NCBI GenBank assembly: GCA_027382625.1 | Contig: JAJKFJ010020912.1 | Coordinates: forward strand, 43,889-107,888 | DNA: 64,000 bases | Reading direction: 5' to 3' | DNA from: Tetmemena sp. SeJ-2015 | Lineage: Eukaryota > Ciliophora > Spirotrichea > Sporadotrichida > Oxytrichidae | Part shown: piece after piece, positions 1 to 11,866 of the stretch | Numbering within the stretch: position 1 is the first letter of the stretch | Layout of the letters: every line of letters begins with the position of its first letter | The notes under the pieces: model-generated | Told to the model about the DNA's origin: nothing | The model's database searches: none | The model's input: the letters and a program-made list of their open reading frames with translations, nothing else | Position numbers and translations under genes: made by a program

Positions 1-1554
1 TTTTCTCATTATAACACATCAAATTAGGATGATCAGTTGAGCATAAGATATAGTATATCTTTGTACACGACTGAGAGCTTTGAAAAATTAGAACAATGTC
101 AGTTACCTTAATCCAGTTAGATTTCGCAAAAGAACAAAGTCAAGGATGCTTAAAACTGGAACACAATAGTGTAGAATCAAGTTAAGAATAGGACTCTTAA
201 TTGCATTAAAGGTGATGGATCATCTCTTAAGGTAAAACTTTTTAACTTTATAAAAAATGATAAAGTATAGTGCTTGGACATACCACTGATGTAAGGAGAT
301 GTAGAGGATTTAATGCATAACAACTTGATGCATATCGTCTTTGAAAAAGCTAATTAAACTACGAAATTTAAGAGCTTGAGGTCGAGTTGAAGAAAAGAAA
401 TATTGATCACACTAAGAGTCTGGGACTAATGAAGTACGTGTTCGTTTTTGGAACCGTTATTTCTTTCATTCTTTACTTTAAATCGGTAAATTAGTATCTG
501 CATTTTATCCCCCTTTTAGATTTCAAACTTCCAAATGGAAGATCTAGGGCTGATCTAAAAATGGGTCCTGGTACTTTTATTTGCCCTATTTTTCTTTGAC
601 GATCCTTTCCATGTAGCTAAGAAATTATTTCCCTACAACTCTTATCCGATTCTGTTTTCACTAGCTCAGTCAACTTTCCTCGCAATGATCTTATTCTTCT
701 GGCTCGTGGTTGTGCATTCAATCTCTTCAAGCGAAGTTATAAACATAGACGAGAGAAGATTCTACTTGCCTAAAGCTGTTCTCTGCTTTGGCATCTGGGT
801 GGTACTGATGATTTCGAATGCTTACCTTAATTTGAAGCAGATCAACGACCCAAGCTTCTACTGGAAAGATGACGTAGGTTCCTTTTACAGCACCCTACAA
901 ATCTTTTCAGTGATACTCTTCCTACTCTACAGCAGTTATTTTGCAATTGTAGCGTATGTAGCCTTCATCTAAATCAAGGACATGAAGAAGTCTTACAAGT
1001 TTAGCTTGTTCATGACTTTTGGCGTGATATTTGTCTGCATCTCAATCATGGTCTTTAATGGTTATAGAGCTACCCAAAACGACAGTAAGTACTCTTATTT
1101 AATTTGACTACGATTTTAATCTTATTTTCTATAGCTGTGATGTTTGTGGCATTTTACGCGATGTTCAACATCTACATGTATATAATCGCTTATTTGTACT
1201 CACCCTCAGTTGACTCTCTCGAGGATTTACAGTATAAGCAAACTCGCAAAGAGCATGAGCACATCATGAATCAGTTTTACGAGCAGGAGCTCCCAGATAT
1301 CTCTTAGAATTTAGATTCATCTAGAGTGGGTTTAAAAAGTGGAAATGATCGCAGAAAGCAGGCAGGTTCTAAGCAGAATTTACAGAGTGGAGGAAGTGGT
1401 CTTGAGCACAGAAGGCATCTCAAAAGAGATCCAGAGCAAAAGGCAAAGGAGAAGCTTTAAAAGTTTATCATTCATTTTTATTTAGCTATGGGAAAGTATA
1501 ATAAAAGAGACTGAAGATGAAGAAAGCAGTGATGATGATGAACACTAAATCTGA
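1..1554 (+). CDS. TMEM181/Wntless-like multipass membrane protein, 5' end uncertain
   Basis: With TAA/TAG read as Gln, exons at about 377-490, 525-1086 and from about 1135 join across GT-AG introns (1087-1134 is the clearest). The protein has several hydrophobic helices, a membrane entry QKWVLVLLFALFFFDDPF, and then LFFWLVVVHSI. That order of features resembles the transmembrane half of TMEM181/GPR178 and Wntless-type proteins. The tail is hydrophilic and Lys/Gln-rich and ends in an acidic run (DEESSDDDEH) before TGA. The final exon junction near 1460-1485 is ambiguous, and a frame break near 350-360 may be an IES or a base error. The luminal N-terminus should lie upstream of, or in poorly resolved exons at, the window edge. 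The family call rests on remembered sequence pattern only. Confidence 0.55.
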
Positions 1555-1622
1555 TTAATTTATGCAAGTATCTTTCAATTCATTTAATGCCATAGTTTCA
1601 AGAGTTAAAGAGAATTCATCGT

Positions 1623-3923
1623 TCAAAAAATACTGCAATATGTAGATTGATTGTCTGGATGTGGTTGGAATTTCTATTCTTCTAAAGTGATATTGATCAT
1701 CTTCTTTTTCGATGGACTCTTATTTTAACTTTACTCGGCTTAGTTTTAATTGTGACCTAATGAATCTTGGCCTGGACTTGAATCTCTCGCTCTTTTCTTT
1801 TTCTCAGCTGATGCCTGGTAGTACGGAATCTATGTACATCACATCATTTAAGAAATCATACTAGGCATTATAAATTTAAATCATTAGACTACACTTGCTT
1901 GTTGATTAAATGGCCGTACTTCATTTCAAGAGCTTTAAATTCAGGAATAGACTGAATGTTAGTGCCTCCTTCAAATTCAGTGATTATGCTGTTGTTTCTG
2001 AAATAGGCGAACACCCATCGCTTCTCTTGTTTATAAATGTAAAGACCAAGGCCTTGCATACGCCCTCCATAGAAGTATCCTCTATGGATATCTCCATTCT
2101 AAAATTACACCCTCCCTAATCCTTCTAAGAGTCATTAAAATTCAATTACAATTTAATCTCATAAGTCCATCCTTAAAACAGCCAATGTCAAACTTATCAT
2201 AATCATCTCATATAATTAAATTTCTTAAAAAATATTACTTCTGGTCTTGATGTACTGTAATTCCAATTCCATTTGGCTAATTATTTACACATGAAGATCT
2301 ATTAAAATTAAAGCACTAAGATATAATTATCGTTCCATGTTCCCTCGTGTCTACTTCCATCTCTGCTGTATCTTATTCCGTTTCCATTATATTTGCCATT
2401 CACAACATCTCCCATTAAAAATTAAAACTAGTCTCCCTCGAAGTGATTGAAAAAGAAATCTTTGGCTTTATATAGATAGTCTCAGACATATTATTCTACC
2501 TAGTATCCATTGATCCTCCAAAGCCCATTTCTTTGTTAATCTCTAGGCTTTGAGGTTTGCCCTTCTCCTTTCTAGAGATTAAAAATTATAGATTCCTAAT
2601 GGCAAGCCCGTATTCATAGTCATTCAATTCCCAAGAGCCAGTTGAATGGTCATGAGTGTAGTACAATCCCTTTCCCATGCCTATTTACCGTCGCTTACCT
2701 CTCCGAATGTAGAAGTTTTTAGTGTCTGGATAATAAAAAGACCCCTCTCCCATGCATTTTACCTTACTTGAAATCCTCCTTTGTAGAAATAATTGAGTTT
2801 AGAAAAGTAAAGCCCTCCCTTTCCATGCATCTAATCTTCGGACCACTCTCCGTTATAGGCATCTCCGTTCTTGAAAAGCATTATTCCATTTCCTTGTCGT
2901 ATTTTCACTAGTTACTGATTCCTATTTTCATTCTTATTGGGCGAAGTGAGAGTCTTTTATATAATTGCATCTCCTTCATACATGCCCTTGCTATCTTCAA
3001 TCCTTTCAAAAGAAAATTGAAAATTATATAATAAAGAATTATAAAGATGCATCGTTGATGTAGGCAGAGGAGATCCTGAGTCTTTTCCCTGAGGTACTAT
3101 CATCTTCAAACTCCTTTACTTAGAGAGGAATCTATTCTTTTCCTAGAGTTTATTCCATGTGGCTTTTATTTTACAAGAGTAATTTATTTACTTTAAAATT
3201 AAATTAAGTTGAATATCTTCAATTCGTGCGAAGAGGAAAACAAATTTATGGAAAATGAAATTAAGGGTAGAAGATTAGTTTCAGTTATTGTTAGCATATA
3301 GCACTTTCTGTACATCTTGGAGGAGTCCCTGCCCCTTTATCTTCCCAGTTTAGTTACTCTCCAAGTGCTTCTACCTTTCTGCATTTCTCAAGAAACACAT
3401 TTCTTTCCCTCATGAGCGCCAACTACTTAGCTCTCATGGCCTTTTCTTATTCTAGACATTTCTAATGAAGTTAAATCAGTCTCTGCAACTTATCAGATAG
3501 GCTAAATTAATATAGAAAAGGATTAATTTCAATTAAACGATTATATAAGATAAAAATTTAATCAATGCTAAAAACATTGCCTCTTTAATCACAATTTAAA
3601 ACTAAATCTTTTATCATCAGATAATTAAACATGATTAAACTGGGAGGCTTGCATTTTTTAGTTTCTAAAAGAATAAAATAGATAAAGATAAATAATTCTT
3701 ACATTAAAAATATATAGACTTCAACAGCCTCTAATTTAATCCATCTTAACTTATGATAAAAAATATAAAGAATATTCAATACATTACCATCCATAAAGAT
3801 CTAAAAATTATTTCTTACTAGGAGAGAGCCTCCTTCGTGTCTTTATCCTATTCCATAAGCTTACTCAACTTGCACAGTAATTTGCCTTATGAGTTCCCAT
3901 AGTTGGCTCTTAGTTTAACTCAT
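1623..3923 (-). CDS. MORN-repeat protein
   Basis: The ATG at 3923 opens a Gln-rich first exon (MSQTKSQLWELIRQITV). A short intron of the form gtaag...tag and then a charged coiled-coil segment follow (3290-3500). Next come MORN-type repeats with the spacing Y-x-G-x-x-x-x-G-x-G, for example HRGYFYGGRMQGLGLYIY and NGKYNGNGIRYSRDGSRHEG. A 32-nt GT-AG intron at about 1825-1856 leads to a Lys/Ser-rich tail ending at TGA. MORN arrays usually bind membranes or act as scaffolds for cytoskeletal and ciliary structures. The gene converges on the membrane-protein gene to its left with only about 70 bp between stops. Confidence 0.75.
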
Positions 3924-4059
3924 TATTTCTTAAAATTTTTTAATTCTTAAAACACAATTTAACTTTAATTATCATTGTTTAATAAAATTAAGGAAAAGCT
4001 TATAAATTTCATTTGTTGTTTCACTCTCATAATCTTTGGCTATACTATCTTTGGTGCTT

Positions 4060-6963
4060 CATGCCGAAGTGCACCCTCCTCCTACATAAGTCAACTTAGC
4101 TCTCTTAGTCTTTTAATCCCCATCTCTAAAAGTCTAATCTACTTGATTATCGAAAAGGGAGTGCTTCAATTCAAAAATCTTTGTGGTCCTTAATCCTCAG
4201 AGTCTATCCATCTCTAGAAGGCAATTAAATCTTCTGCTAAACCTTGTGGGAAATTCGGGAGAATTAATTTAATTGAAATACACCTATGAGGAACTCTCCT
4301 TCTCAAATCTTGCAGTGGCATTCATATTCTTAATGGTGTTTGAAAGTGTTGGACTGCTCTCGTTGTGCTTTAGCTTTTAAGTCTAGGTCAAAGTTCTTTG
4401 ATCAAAAGTTAGGTGGGCTTAAGAGGATGAGGATATGGGGTCCTCCTCCTACCCCCTACAGAAAAATCCTAGGTTTAATTCAAATTAGAGCCCCTAACTT
4501 GACTGGCATATCTCTTATCAACACCAGATCCAATAGCTTAATCAACTGTAGCTCTCTTATTCCTATATCCTTTAGGTTGATGATTAAGTGAAGACTTTGA
4601 AATTATGAATATCTCAGGTTCAAACTGTTCTTTTTTACTTGAAGAACCTAAATCCTTGATTCTATGTGAATTGCTTATCGAGTTTGATATTGTTGAGACA
4701 CTTTACTCTTTGTTCATTTATTATTCGCTGCCTTCTCTCCTTCAAAAGTTCTCCCTCTGGCTGTAGGGATTTTCTTACTATTAATTTGGTTCTTGTTTGT
4801 CTAAATGAGGAGACTAAATGATCTTGATGAACTTAATCATCCCATTCGTCTCTTCTATATCGTGTTAGCTTATCAGTTCAGTATTCTGAAAAGGCGATTA
4901 AATCAGAAGCTATCTTGCTTTTGACTATTGGACTTTCCTAAGTTGCATTTGTATTTCCCTTTGCATTTTACTCAACTGAGCACATAGACTGGCTCAAAAT
5001 AGCTTGAGTGCCCATGTCCATCATCCCCTACCCCCTAAATGAAAAGCGATCATTCGTAGCTCTAACTAGATGGTTGTTTAAGGGCTAGTAGAAATTGGGC
5101 CCAGTTTGATAGTGGTCCTCTTTCTATCTTTGATTTGCATTGAAATAAGCAGTCTTATTTGGCTTTCTTTTTAAGAGCTCTCTTTATTAGAAACTTGCCT
5201 TTGTTACGAAGTTTATCTTCTAAACTTCCAGCATTCTTTAGGAATCCAGTACTTGCCTTTGAGATTATTGCTACTTCTTTTTCCTCAAACTCTCTATCTG
5301 ATCTTTAGTTAGAAGTGTAGCATTCCTTGCTGCACAGTATTTCAATTTTTGCAGTTCTTAACTATTCTCTTGCAGATTTAAAAAAGGTAGTTTAAATTGT
5401 TATTATAAAATAATAAGAATTAAAAGGGTATTAAGACTTTTATATATTTTAAATTCCCTTAAATTTTATATTTGAAATATGCTCATTATAATTTAAGGCC
5501 TTTCCAGGTTTGTTATTTTTATTTCTATCAGATAATTGACTTTCTTACACTTATCTATTATAGTATTGCTCTTTACGTATAGATGTCTAAGAGCCTCTCC
5601 TATCAGTGAGAGAATTTGAACTTTTCTTGATTTCTTAAATGCTCTTTACATTTTGCAATGGGCTGTACTTCTCTGCGTTACTATATTCCGCATATGTGTT
5701 TTCGTGGTGCTTCTAAACTTAGTTTGACTATTTTTATGCAAGTTTCTGTTTTATAACCAAACTTATATCACTGTTCTAATTAGCTACTAGTTTTTTGGAT
5801 CTTGGCTGACTGCTGTATCTTAATCGGTTAAAACTTGCATTCTGATTCTGATGTATCCTAGTTGCGTCCTTAATGATCTCTTAGTGCTATTTGAACAAGT
5901 CACTTGAGCTGAAAATCATCTTTTAATTCTACTAAAGCATCTATAATGCTTTGTTCAAAACAAAAAATTTACAAATCGGAATAAATTGTTGCTATTCTGC
6001 TAAAAGATCTTTTTATCTTAACTTATGATTCAAACCCAAAAGCCTTTCTTATTACTGCGAGTTGATTTAAAGAGCTAGTTCTCAAGTGAGATATCTTACT
6101 TGCATTATTAAATGAAATATTTCTGTTATCACCATTATCGGATAAGACTGTCTCCCTTGGATTAGCCAACTAATTTTAAATAGACTCGGAACTTAATCTT
6201 CTATGATTGAAGTAATTGCTTGTAGCCTAAGGGTGCTTAGAGATTTAAAAATTTGGTTTTGATATAATAGAACTCTTTTTAGTTCTAGATTAGTTCTAAC
6301 TCAAAGGCTTCTACATAAACGAGCCAGTGCCAGAACTGCCTTGCAAAAAATTAAACATAAGATGGATATAAAATTAAAATTAGAAGTATCAACATAAGGA
6401 TTCTTTTAAGAAGAAGGATATGTGGATGCAGAGCCAAGAGCACTTTATGTAACTCCCGCAGCAGATGGAATTTACTTTTTATAGTTCATGCTCTCTATGA
6501 ATTTCTAAGTCTGATCCTTTAAATAAGAAGTGCTCTCGAAAAGCTTCTCTATTTCGACGAATTTAGGTGGATCCTTTCTCTTTATCTCTGGCCATCGATT
6601 GAGTTCTGAATTGAACTTCAAGTTGTCAGGATAATTATTTTGAGTGATATAGATTTTTGGTCCTTTGTAGTCTTTCATATCCATAGTCTAATCTTGCATA
6701 TTTATCATACTATCGTCAGGTAGAGTGACTCTCATAGTTGCTGTATTATTGGCTGTGTAATTTGTGCAACTGCTGGTATTTAAATTCTTCGGGTATATTT
6801 GAGAACCGCTTTGCCTTATTTGAGAAATGGATTCGTTGTTCTGATTAGAAATTCGTACTCTCTAGTATCGCTTTAGGAAAGTTCCCTCCGCTTAGATGTC
6901 AGGCTCAAAAGTAAGTTGTTGTTGAGGACTTATGTTCCTCATTTTGCTACTACTATTCTTCAT
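4060..6963 (-). CDS. Low-complexity Ser/Asn/Gln-rich protein
   Basis: The ATG at 6963 starts a clean reading frame of about 210 codons (MKNSSSKMRNISPQQQ onward), which needs TAA/TAG as Gln. After a probable intron near 6350 the reading stays open in long stretches down to about 5055. It resumes in other frames to about 4060, so there are several short introns or IESs. The composition is rich in Ser, Asn, Gln, Lys and Ile, with no domain I recognise. Such proteins are common in ciliates. The start is well supported. The 3' end and the number of exons are estimates, and the last kilobase could be a separate gene. Confidence 0.5.
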
Positions 6964-7112
6964 ATTAATTAAAAAAAACTTAATCAGCAGCAGCTAATTA
7001 TAATAAATTGAACTGTAGTTTTGCTATTCATATCTCTAAATTATAATAATTCGTGTGTTCTTCATATAGGAAAACAAATTAGATAATTGAATAAATAGTT
7101 TTTACTACTAGA

Positions 7113-8747
7113 TCAAAGAATCTTGAGTTTTGTTTATTTTCCTTATTCAATTTCCTATTCAGGATTCTCAACCACTATCATACTCACATTTTGATCATCC
7201 TCTAACTCCTCCTTTTACTTCTTGCTCGTTCCTAAATTCTAGTCTATCACCTTCTCCAAGAGCTTCATAAATTCTTAGCTATCGGGCATAATGGCCTGGT
7301 CAGTGCACAATCCCAACTTCAATTTTCCATTATGGGAATATAGAGCTGTCGAAACTCCGCAACTTCCAGCTGGAATAAAAGTCACCCAGGACTTTATAGT
7401 CTTTCTCCCCTTGTAAAGAAGGGGCTAGACTGGACCAGGGATGTTTGAGAACACTAGTGTGATTTCAGAGGTCATCATATAAAGCAACTTGTGAGAGATG
7501 AAGTAAGAACAGAAGGTTGCGAGAAACATCGTTACTAAATAGTTAGACATAAAATCTGAGGAGGCTTTTATCTCCTAAAATATAAGTAAATAGTAGAAGA
7601 TAAAATTTTCTAAAATGCTTAATGCACTTAAGTCAGCTATTCATTAAAGTCTTTGCTTATTCTCAGTTTTAAAAGCTCTACAGAGAAGTGATTGGAGACT
7701 TGAATGTCCTTCACATCTATAGGCTTAGAGAATCTGATATTTATTGGGATAGACACTATCACCTCATTTTAAATGTAAAATAAAGTGTGCCTCATTTGTG
7801 CAAGACTTGTATTTCTCAAAATATTATTACAGTGTGACTCCAAGAGAGGCTGTAAAATAGTCATTGATAGTGACATTAAGCTCTTTACACCTATGTTTAA
7901 CTTCTTCAAGGTCATAATCTTTAGAGACCTCACAGAACTTCTTTCCACTCATCTTAAACTTAGCTTGTAAAGGATTCTGGGTTCCCTTCAGAAATAAGTT
8001 CTTGAAGAGTGCTTTAGGCACCTTCAGAAGTGCGTATGCATAGATCAGTGCCTGCTGCATAAAACTCACTTCTCTAATGTTTGGAGCATTTTTAGGATCG
8101 TAAAAATCTGACGAAGTTAAAGCGCAAAACTGCGCAGAGAGTCCATCTCCAAGAGCATGGTGAATCTTTAGTATAAAGGCACTCTCAGTTTCTGAATAAT
8201 TTTCGAAGAAGTGAACTTGCCAAAGTGGCCTATCTAATGGCAATCTTAGAGGTAAGATTTGCTCCATGAATCTAGAAAGCTCCTCTTCAGAATGTATCTC
8301 CTCTTTTCTGTCTATAATTATTTTTGAAGCTTCTTCAATTGGCATCTCCTCAAAATAGAAATCACCCCCGACCTGCACTATCTTCTGCCTCATGCGCTTT
8401 AAATTTCTCATGATACGATCCACCATCTGACTCTTTAAATCTGCAAACGATAGCTTCTCAATAATCATCGTTGCTATAAATAAAGAAGGTAAGTCAAGTG
8501 TCTATGTCTTTTATCTCTCTAACTTTAAGTGTATTTACTTACAAGCACAATTGCAAACTGCGTCGTCGTTATCAAAAAGGCATAAGGTGTCTTGAATTGA
8601 GAGGGGATCGATGTTATAATACCAGCCCACTAGCTTTCGATATGTAAGCTAGAAAAAGAAAATGGACAACAAAGCTGTAGTCGTAGGCAGCACATATGCC
8701 AGAGAAAATAAAACCAATACTTTCCCGATAGAGGCTAAGGATGTCAT
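7113..8747 (-). CDS. WS/DGAT-family acyltransferase (wax ester synthase / diacylglycerol acyltransferase)
   Basis: Members transfer acyl groups from acyl-CoA to fatty alcohol or diacylglycerol. The N-terminus has a hydrophobic segment (VLVLFSLAYVLPTTTALL), and a spliced exon joins at about 8468. The active-site motif HHxxxDG appears as KIHHALGDG, preceded by the usual LDRPLWQVHFF. The C-terminal half carries VTINDYFTASLG, SIPINIRFSKP and the family hallmark SNIPGP, and ends at TGA 7113-7115. An IES with an 8-bp pointer at 7762-7797 separates YKSCTN from EVIVSIPINIRF. Removing it restores the frame exactly. A second interruption is a normal GT-AG intron near 7575-7630. The gene is divergent from the helicase gene to its right. 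Confidence 0.85.
7762..7797 (-). other. IES in the WS/DGAT gene, 8-bp pointer
   Basis: The direct repeat CCTCATTT (AAATGAGG in the gene sense) lies at 7762-7769 and 7790-7797. Deleting 28 bp leaves one repeat and joins TGC ACA AAT GAG GTG ATA GTG in the conserved frame. The insert is AT-rich, has no usable GT-AG pair in the right phase, and shifts the frame if kept. Confidence 0.85.
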
Positions 8748-8861
8748 CTACTTATTTTTGTTTGATTAAATCTCACTCAATCTAGCCTCTTACATCTCTC
8801 CTCTCCGCAAATTATTATAATGATGCAGTAAGCTATTGAAATTTTTTTAAATACTGATTAG

Positions 8862-11717
8862 GATAGAGGCACAGTTTGGGAAGAAATCATTATGAAGCTG
8901 CCAGATAGAATAAGTTTTGTGATGCTCTCAGCTACAGTTCCTAATTACAAAGAGTTTGCAGATTGGGTTGGCAGAACTAAGCGCAAGGAAATCTATGTGC
9001 AGATGACTGACTACAGACCTGTGCCCTTACAGCATTAGATTCTCTACAAAGATAAGCTGTTTATGGCGAAGGATGAATTTGGAAATTTCAGAGGTGATGA
9101 AGTTAGAAAGGTCATCAAGCAAGAAAATGAGGATAATAAAAAGAAGCGTTATGATAACAACAATAAAAGAGGGGGGGAGAGGAATAGAAAGAAGAAGCTA
9201 AGCAGGATAAATATAGCGAGAAGAAGAAAGAAATCGACTTTAAGGAGAAAGCTTTAAAGGCCAAGGAAAAGTCTTTGAAATCAGCTGCTTCCAAAGCGGT
9301 TAGAGTAGCAAACGGGGGCGGCGGATAGGGTCCTAACTCCCAAGCGAAGTCTTAAAAGAAGTATGAAAACTTCCATAAGTATATCTTAGCCATCTCGAAA
9401 TAATAGATGCTCCCTTGTATAGTGTTCTGTTTCTCAAGAGCTTTGTGCCTCGATATTCCCCTAATCAATTAGATGAGTCACTTGATCTTACTACTGGATA
9501 GGAGAAGGGTGAAATCAAAAGGTTTTTACATCAGAAACTCTAGAGATTAAGTGAAAACGATAGAACTCTACCTCAAATCTTAGCAATAGAGAAGATTCTT
9601 GTGAGGGGTATCGGATATCATCACGCTGGAATGCTTCCAATTGTCAAAGGAAATGTTAATTTCTGAAACTTAAATGAAATATTTCAAATGGTTGAGATTC
9701 TATTTGCAGATGGCTATCTCAAAGTTATCTTTGCTACAACAACTTTCGCTATTGGTTTAAATCTGCCGGCAAGAAGCGTAATGTTTACCAATCTCTTCAA
9801 GTTTAATGGAGTTGAGAAACTTATACTAGATGCAAGTGAGTACCTATAAATGGCAGGAAGAGCTGGTAGAAGAGGAAAGGATACAGTGGGAACCTGTCTC
9901 TTGACCTTGGAAAGGCAGTTTGGTAAAGTACCTGATTTCTCAGAGTTTGAACAAGTCCTTACCAGCAAGGGAACTCATCTGGAATCTAAATTGAAACTCA
10001 GTTACCAAATGGCCCTAAACGTCATCAAATCGGAAGGATGTAATGATCAACGATATCCTCAGACTCTCATTTATATTGAAACTATTTTTTGCATTCTTTG
10101 AGAATGAAAACGAGAAGCAAAGAAAGCTAGCAATCTCAAAGATGCAAGGAATACAAGTGAAACTGCAGAAAGCTTAGAATTTCGAATGCACCTGTGGGAA
10201 GCTAGATGATATTGAGATAATTGCAGATTACTGCTAGAAAATAATCGACAAAAATCGACAGATTATGCTAATGGAATAGAGAGCAGTAGTTGAATATTGC
10301 GTTGTAGAGGTCATCACTCCAAAGTTTCTATTTGAGCCTATGATCGTCCTCAACACCGACTAGAGGCAAGGAACTTTGCTCTGTCTATATCTTACTAGAG
10401 ACTTGAGAAAAGAAAATGTGGATGACTTTTATGGCGACTATCAGTAGCCTGAAAATGGTCCGGGCTCATCAGGTAGAATAAATGGAACCTATTACGAGTA
10501 AAACAAAATTCAAATTTATGTTATTATCTGTAATAGAGTATGTGAGGCTGCAATTCAGAAACGTCAACAAAGTTTAATTAAGTATGACAAAAATCTTATG
10601 TCATATTTTATTGGAATAAATTATTTTAAGTGTTCAACTTAGAGTTGCAAAACAGAGGATTTGTGAACAATGAAAAGTTCTTTTAAAGATTTCTTTTATT
10701 TTGTAATGATAAACTGGTAGCCTTTGAATTTTGTGATAATCTTATTTTTATAGAATCCAAAGCTCCTAGAAAAGATCATTGATGAGTTCTTCAGTATCAG
10801 ATAATAATATCTCATAACATTAAATTAACATCTTTTAAATACAAATAAGATCGTTTCCAATCTATAAGCTAGACAAGAAATCAGATGTAGCCGTGAAAGA
10901 GAAGTCTGATATTTGCGACTTCCTTAAGCAAATGCCAGCATTCAAATGCCAAAGAGCCAAAAATCACATGACTCAAGCCTTCTCACTAAAAATTAATTCT
11001 CTTTATTTTATAGAATATATTCTAAAGCAGAGCCAGTAATTTACTATGCGTGTTTATTTTGCAGGAATATGATGGACGAGCAAGGAGAGATAGCAGGCAG
11101 CAGTGGAGATGACAAACTTAAAGACTTCAAGGCTAAGGTGCAAGTGCTTATTCACTATAAATTCATAGACAAGGATTTGAATTTGCTCTACAAGGGAAAG
11201 GTGTCTGAGGTAATCCACTCTAACAAGTTCTTGACCACTGAGCTTATCTTTTCTGGCCTGCTCAAAGAGCTCACAAACGAGGAAATAGTAGGACTCGTCA
11301 GTACTATCTCAGTGATGAGAGGTACAAAGCGAGACGATGCAGTAGATGACTACATCAGTGAGGCATTCACAAAGTCTCTAGATTTCATCGAGCAAGAGGC
11401 CATGAGACTAGCGAGTGTGGAGCAAAGCTACGGAGTGTAAGATGCGGCCCAAGACTTCATGGAGTATATGGACATGTCTTACTATGGATTACTTTACGAC
11501 TGGGCATGCCAGAAGCCGTTCTCAGAGATCATGGCCAAGACTTAAAAGCAAGAGGGAGACATCGTAAAGATAGTGCAAAATGTCAAACAATCCCTCACGT
11601 ACATAAAGAGCGCAGCTAGAATCATAGGAGACCCACAGCTCGCAGAGGGGAATGGAGTAGTGCATGCTTCTCATCAAGAGAGACATCATCTTCACTCCAA
11701 GTCTCTATTTAGAATGA
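8862..11717 (+). CDS. Ski2-type DExH RNA helicase, N-terminal half absent
   Basis: This is the second half of a Ski2-like helicase, the cofactor that feeds RNA to the cytoplasmic exosome. Recognisable in order are RGTVWEE and MLSATVPN (motif III), [15 protein letters not shown] and RPVPLQH. A charged insertion follows, then IVFCFSR (motif IV), [26 protein letters not shown] (motif V) and [10 protein letters not shown] (motif VI, with the Gln encoded by TAA). A DSHCT domain follows from 11069 ([56 protein letters not shown]). The Walker A, motif Ia and DEVH parts are absent; coding starts right after where DEVH should be. About five 1-base frame breaks, mostly extra G or C in short runs, look like assembly errors. 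In a germline locus the missing half is plausibly a segment placed elsewhere. Confidence 0.75.
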
Positions 11718-11866
11718 ATGAGGAAAATTAAAGAATGATAATGCTTTATTGAAGCTAGGCCTTTAGAGTCATGAAGCGATTTAATTAGCATTTATAAGCA
11801 GTTGGAATGAATCAAATGATAGAGAACTTTGAAATGATATATTTTATCTAGAAATGTTTTGTCACT

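Noticed and set aside
9651..9690. AAATG direct repeats flanking an AT-rich stretch in the helicase, like an IES
   Set aside because: Removing it leaves a frameshift, whereas a canonical GT-AG intron at 9655-9696 keeps the frame without any fix, so an intron is the simpler reading.
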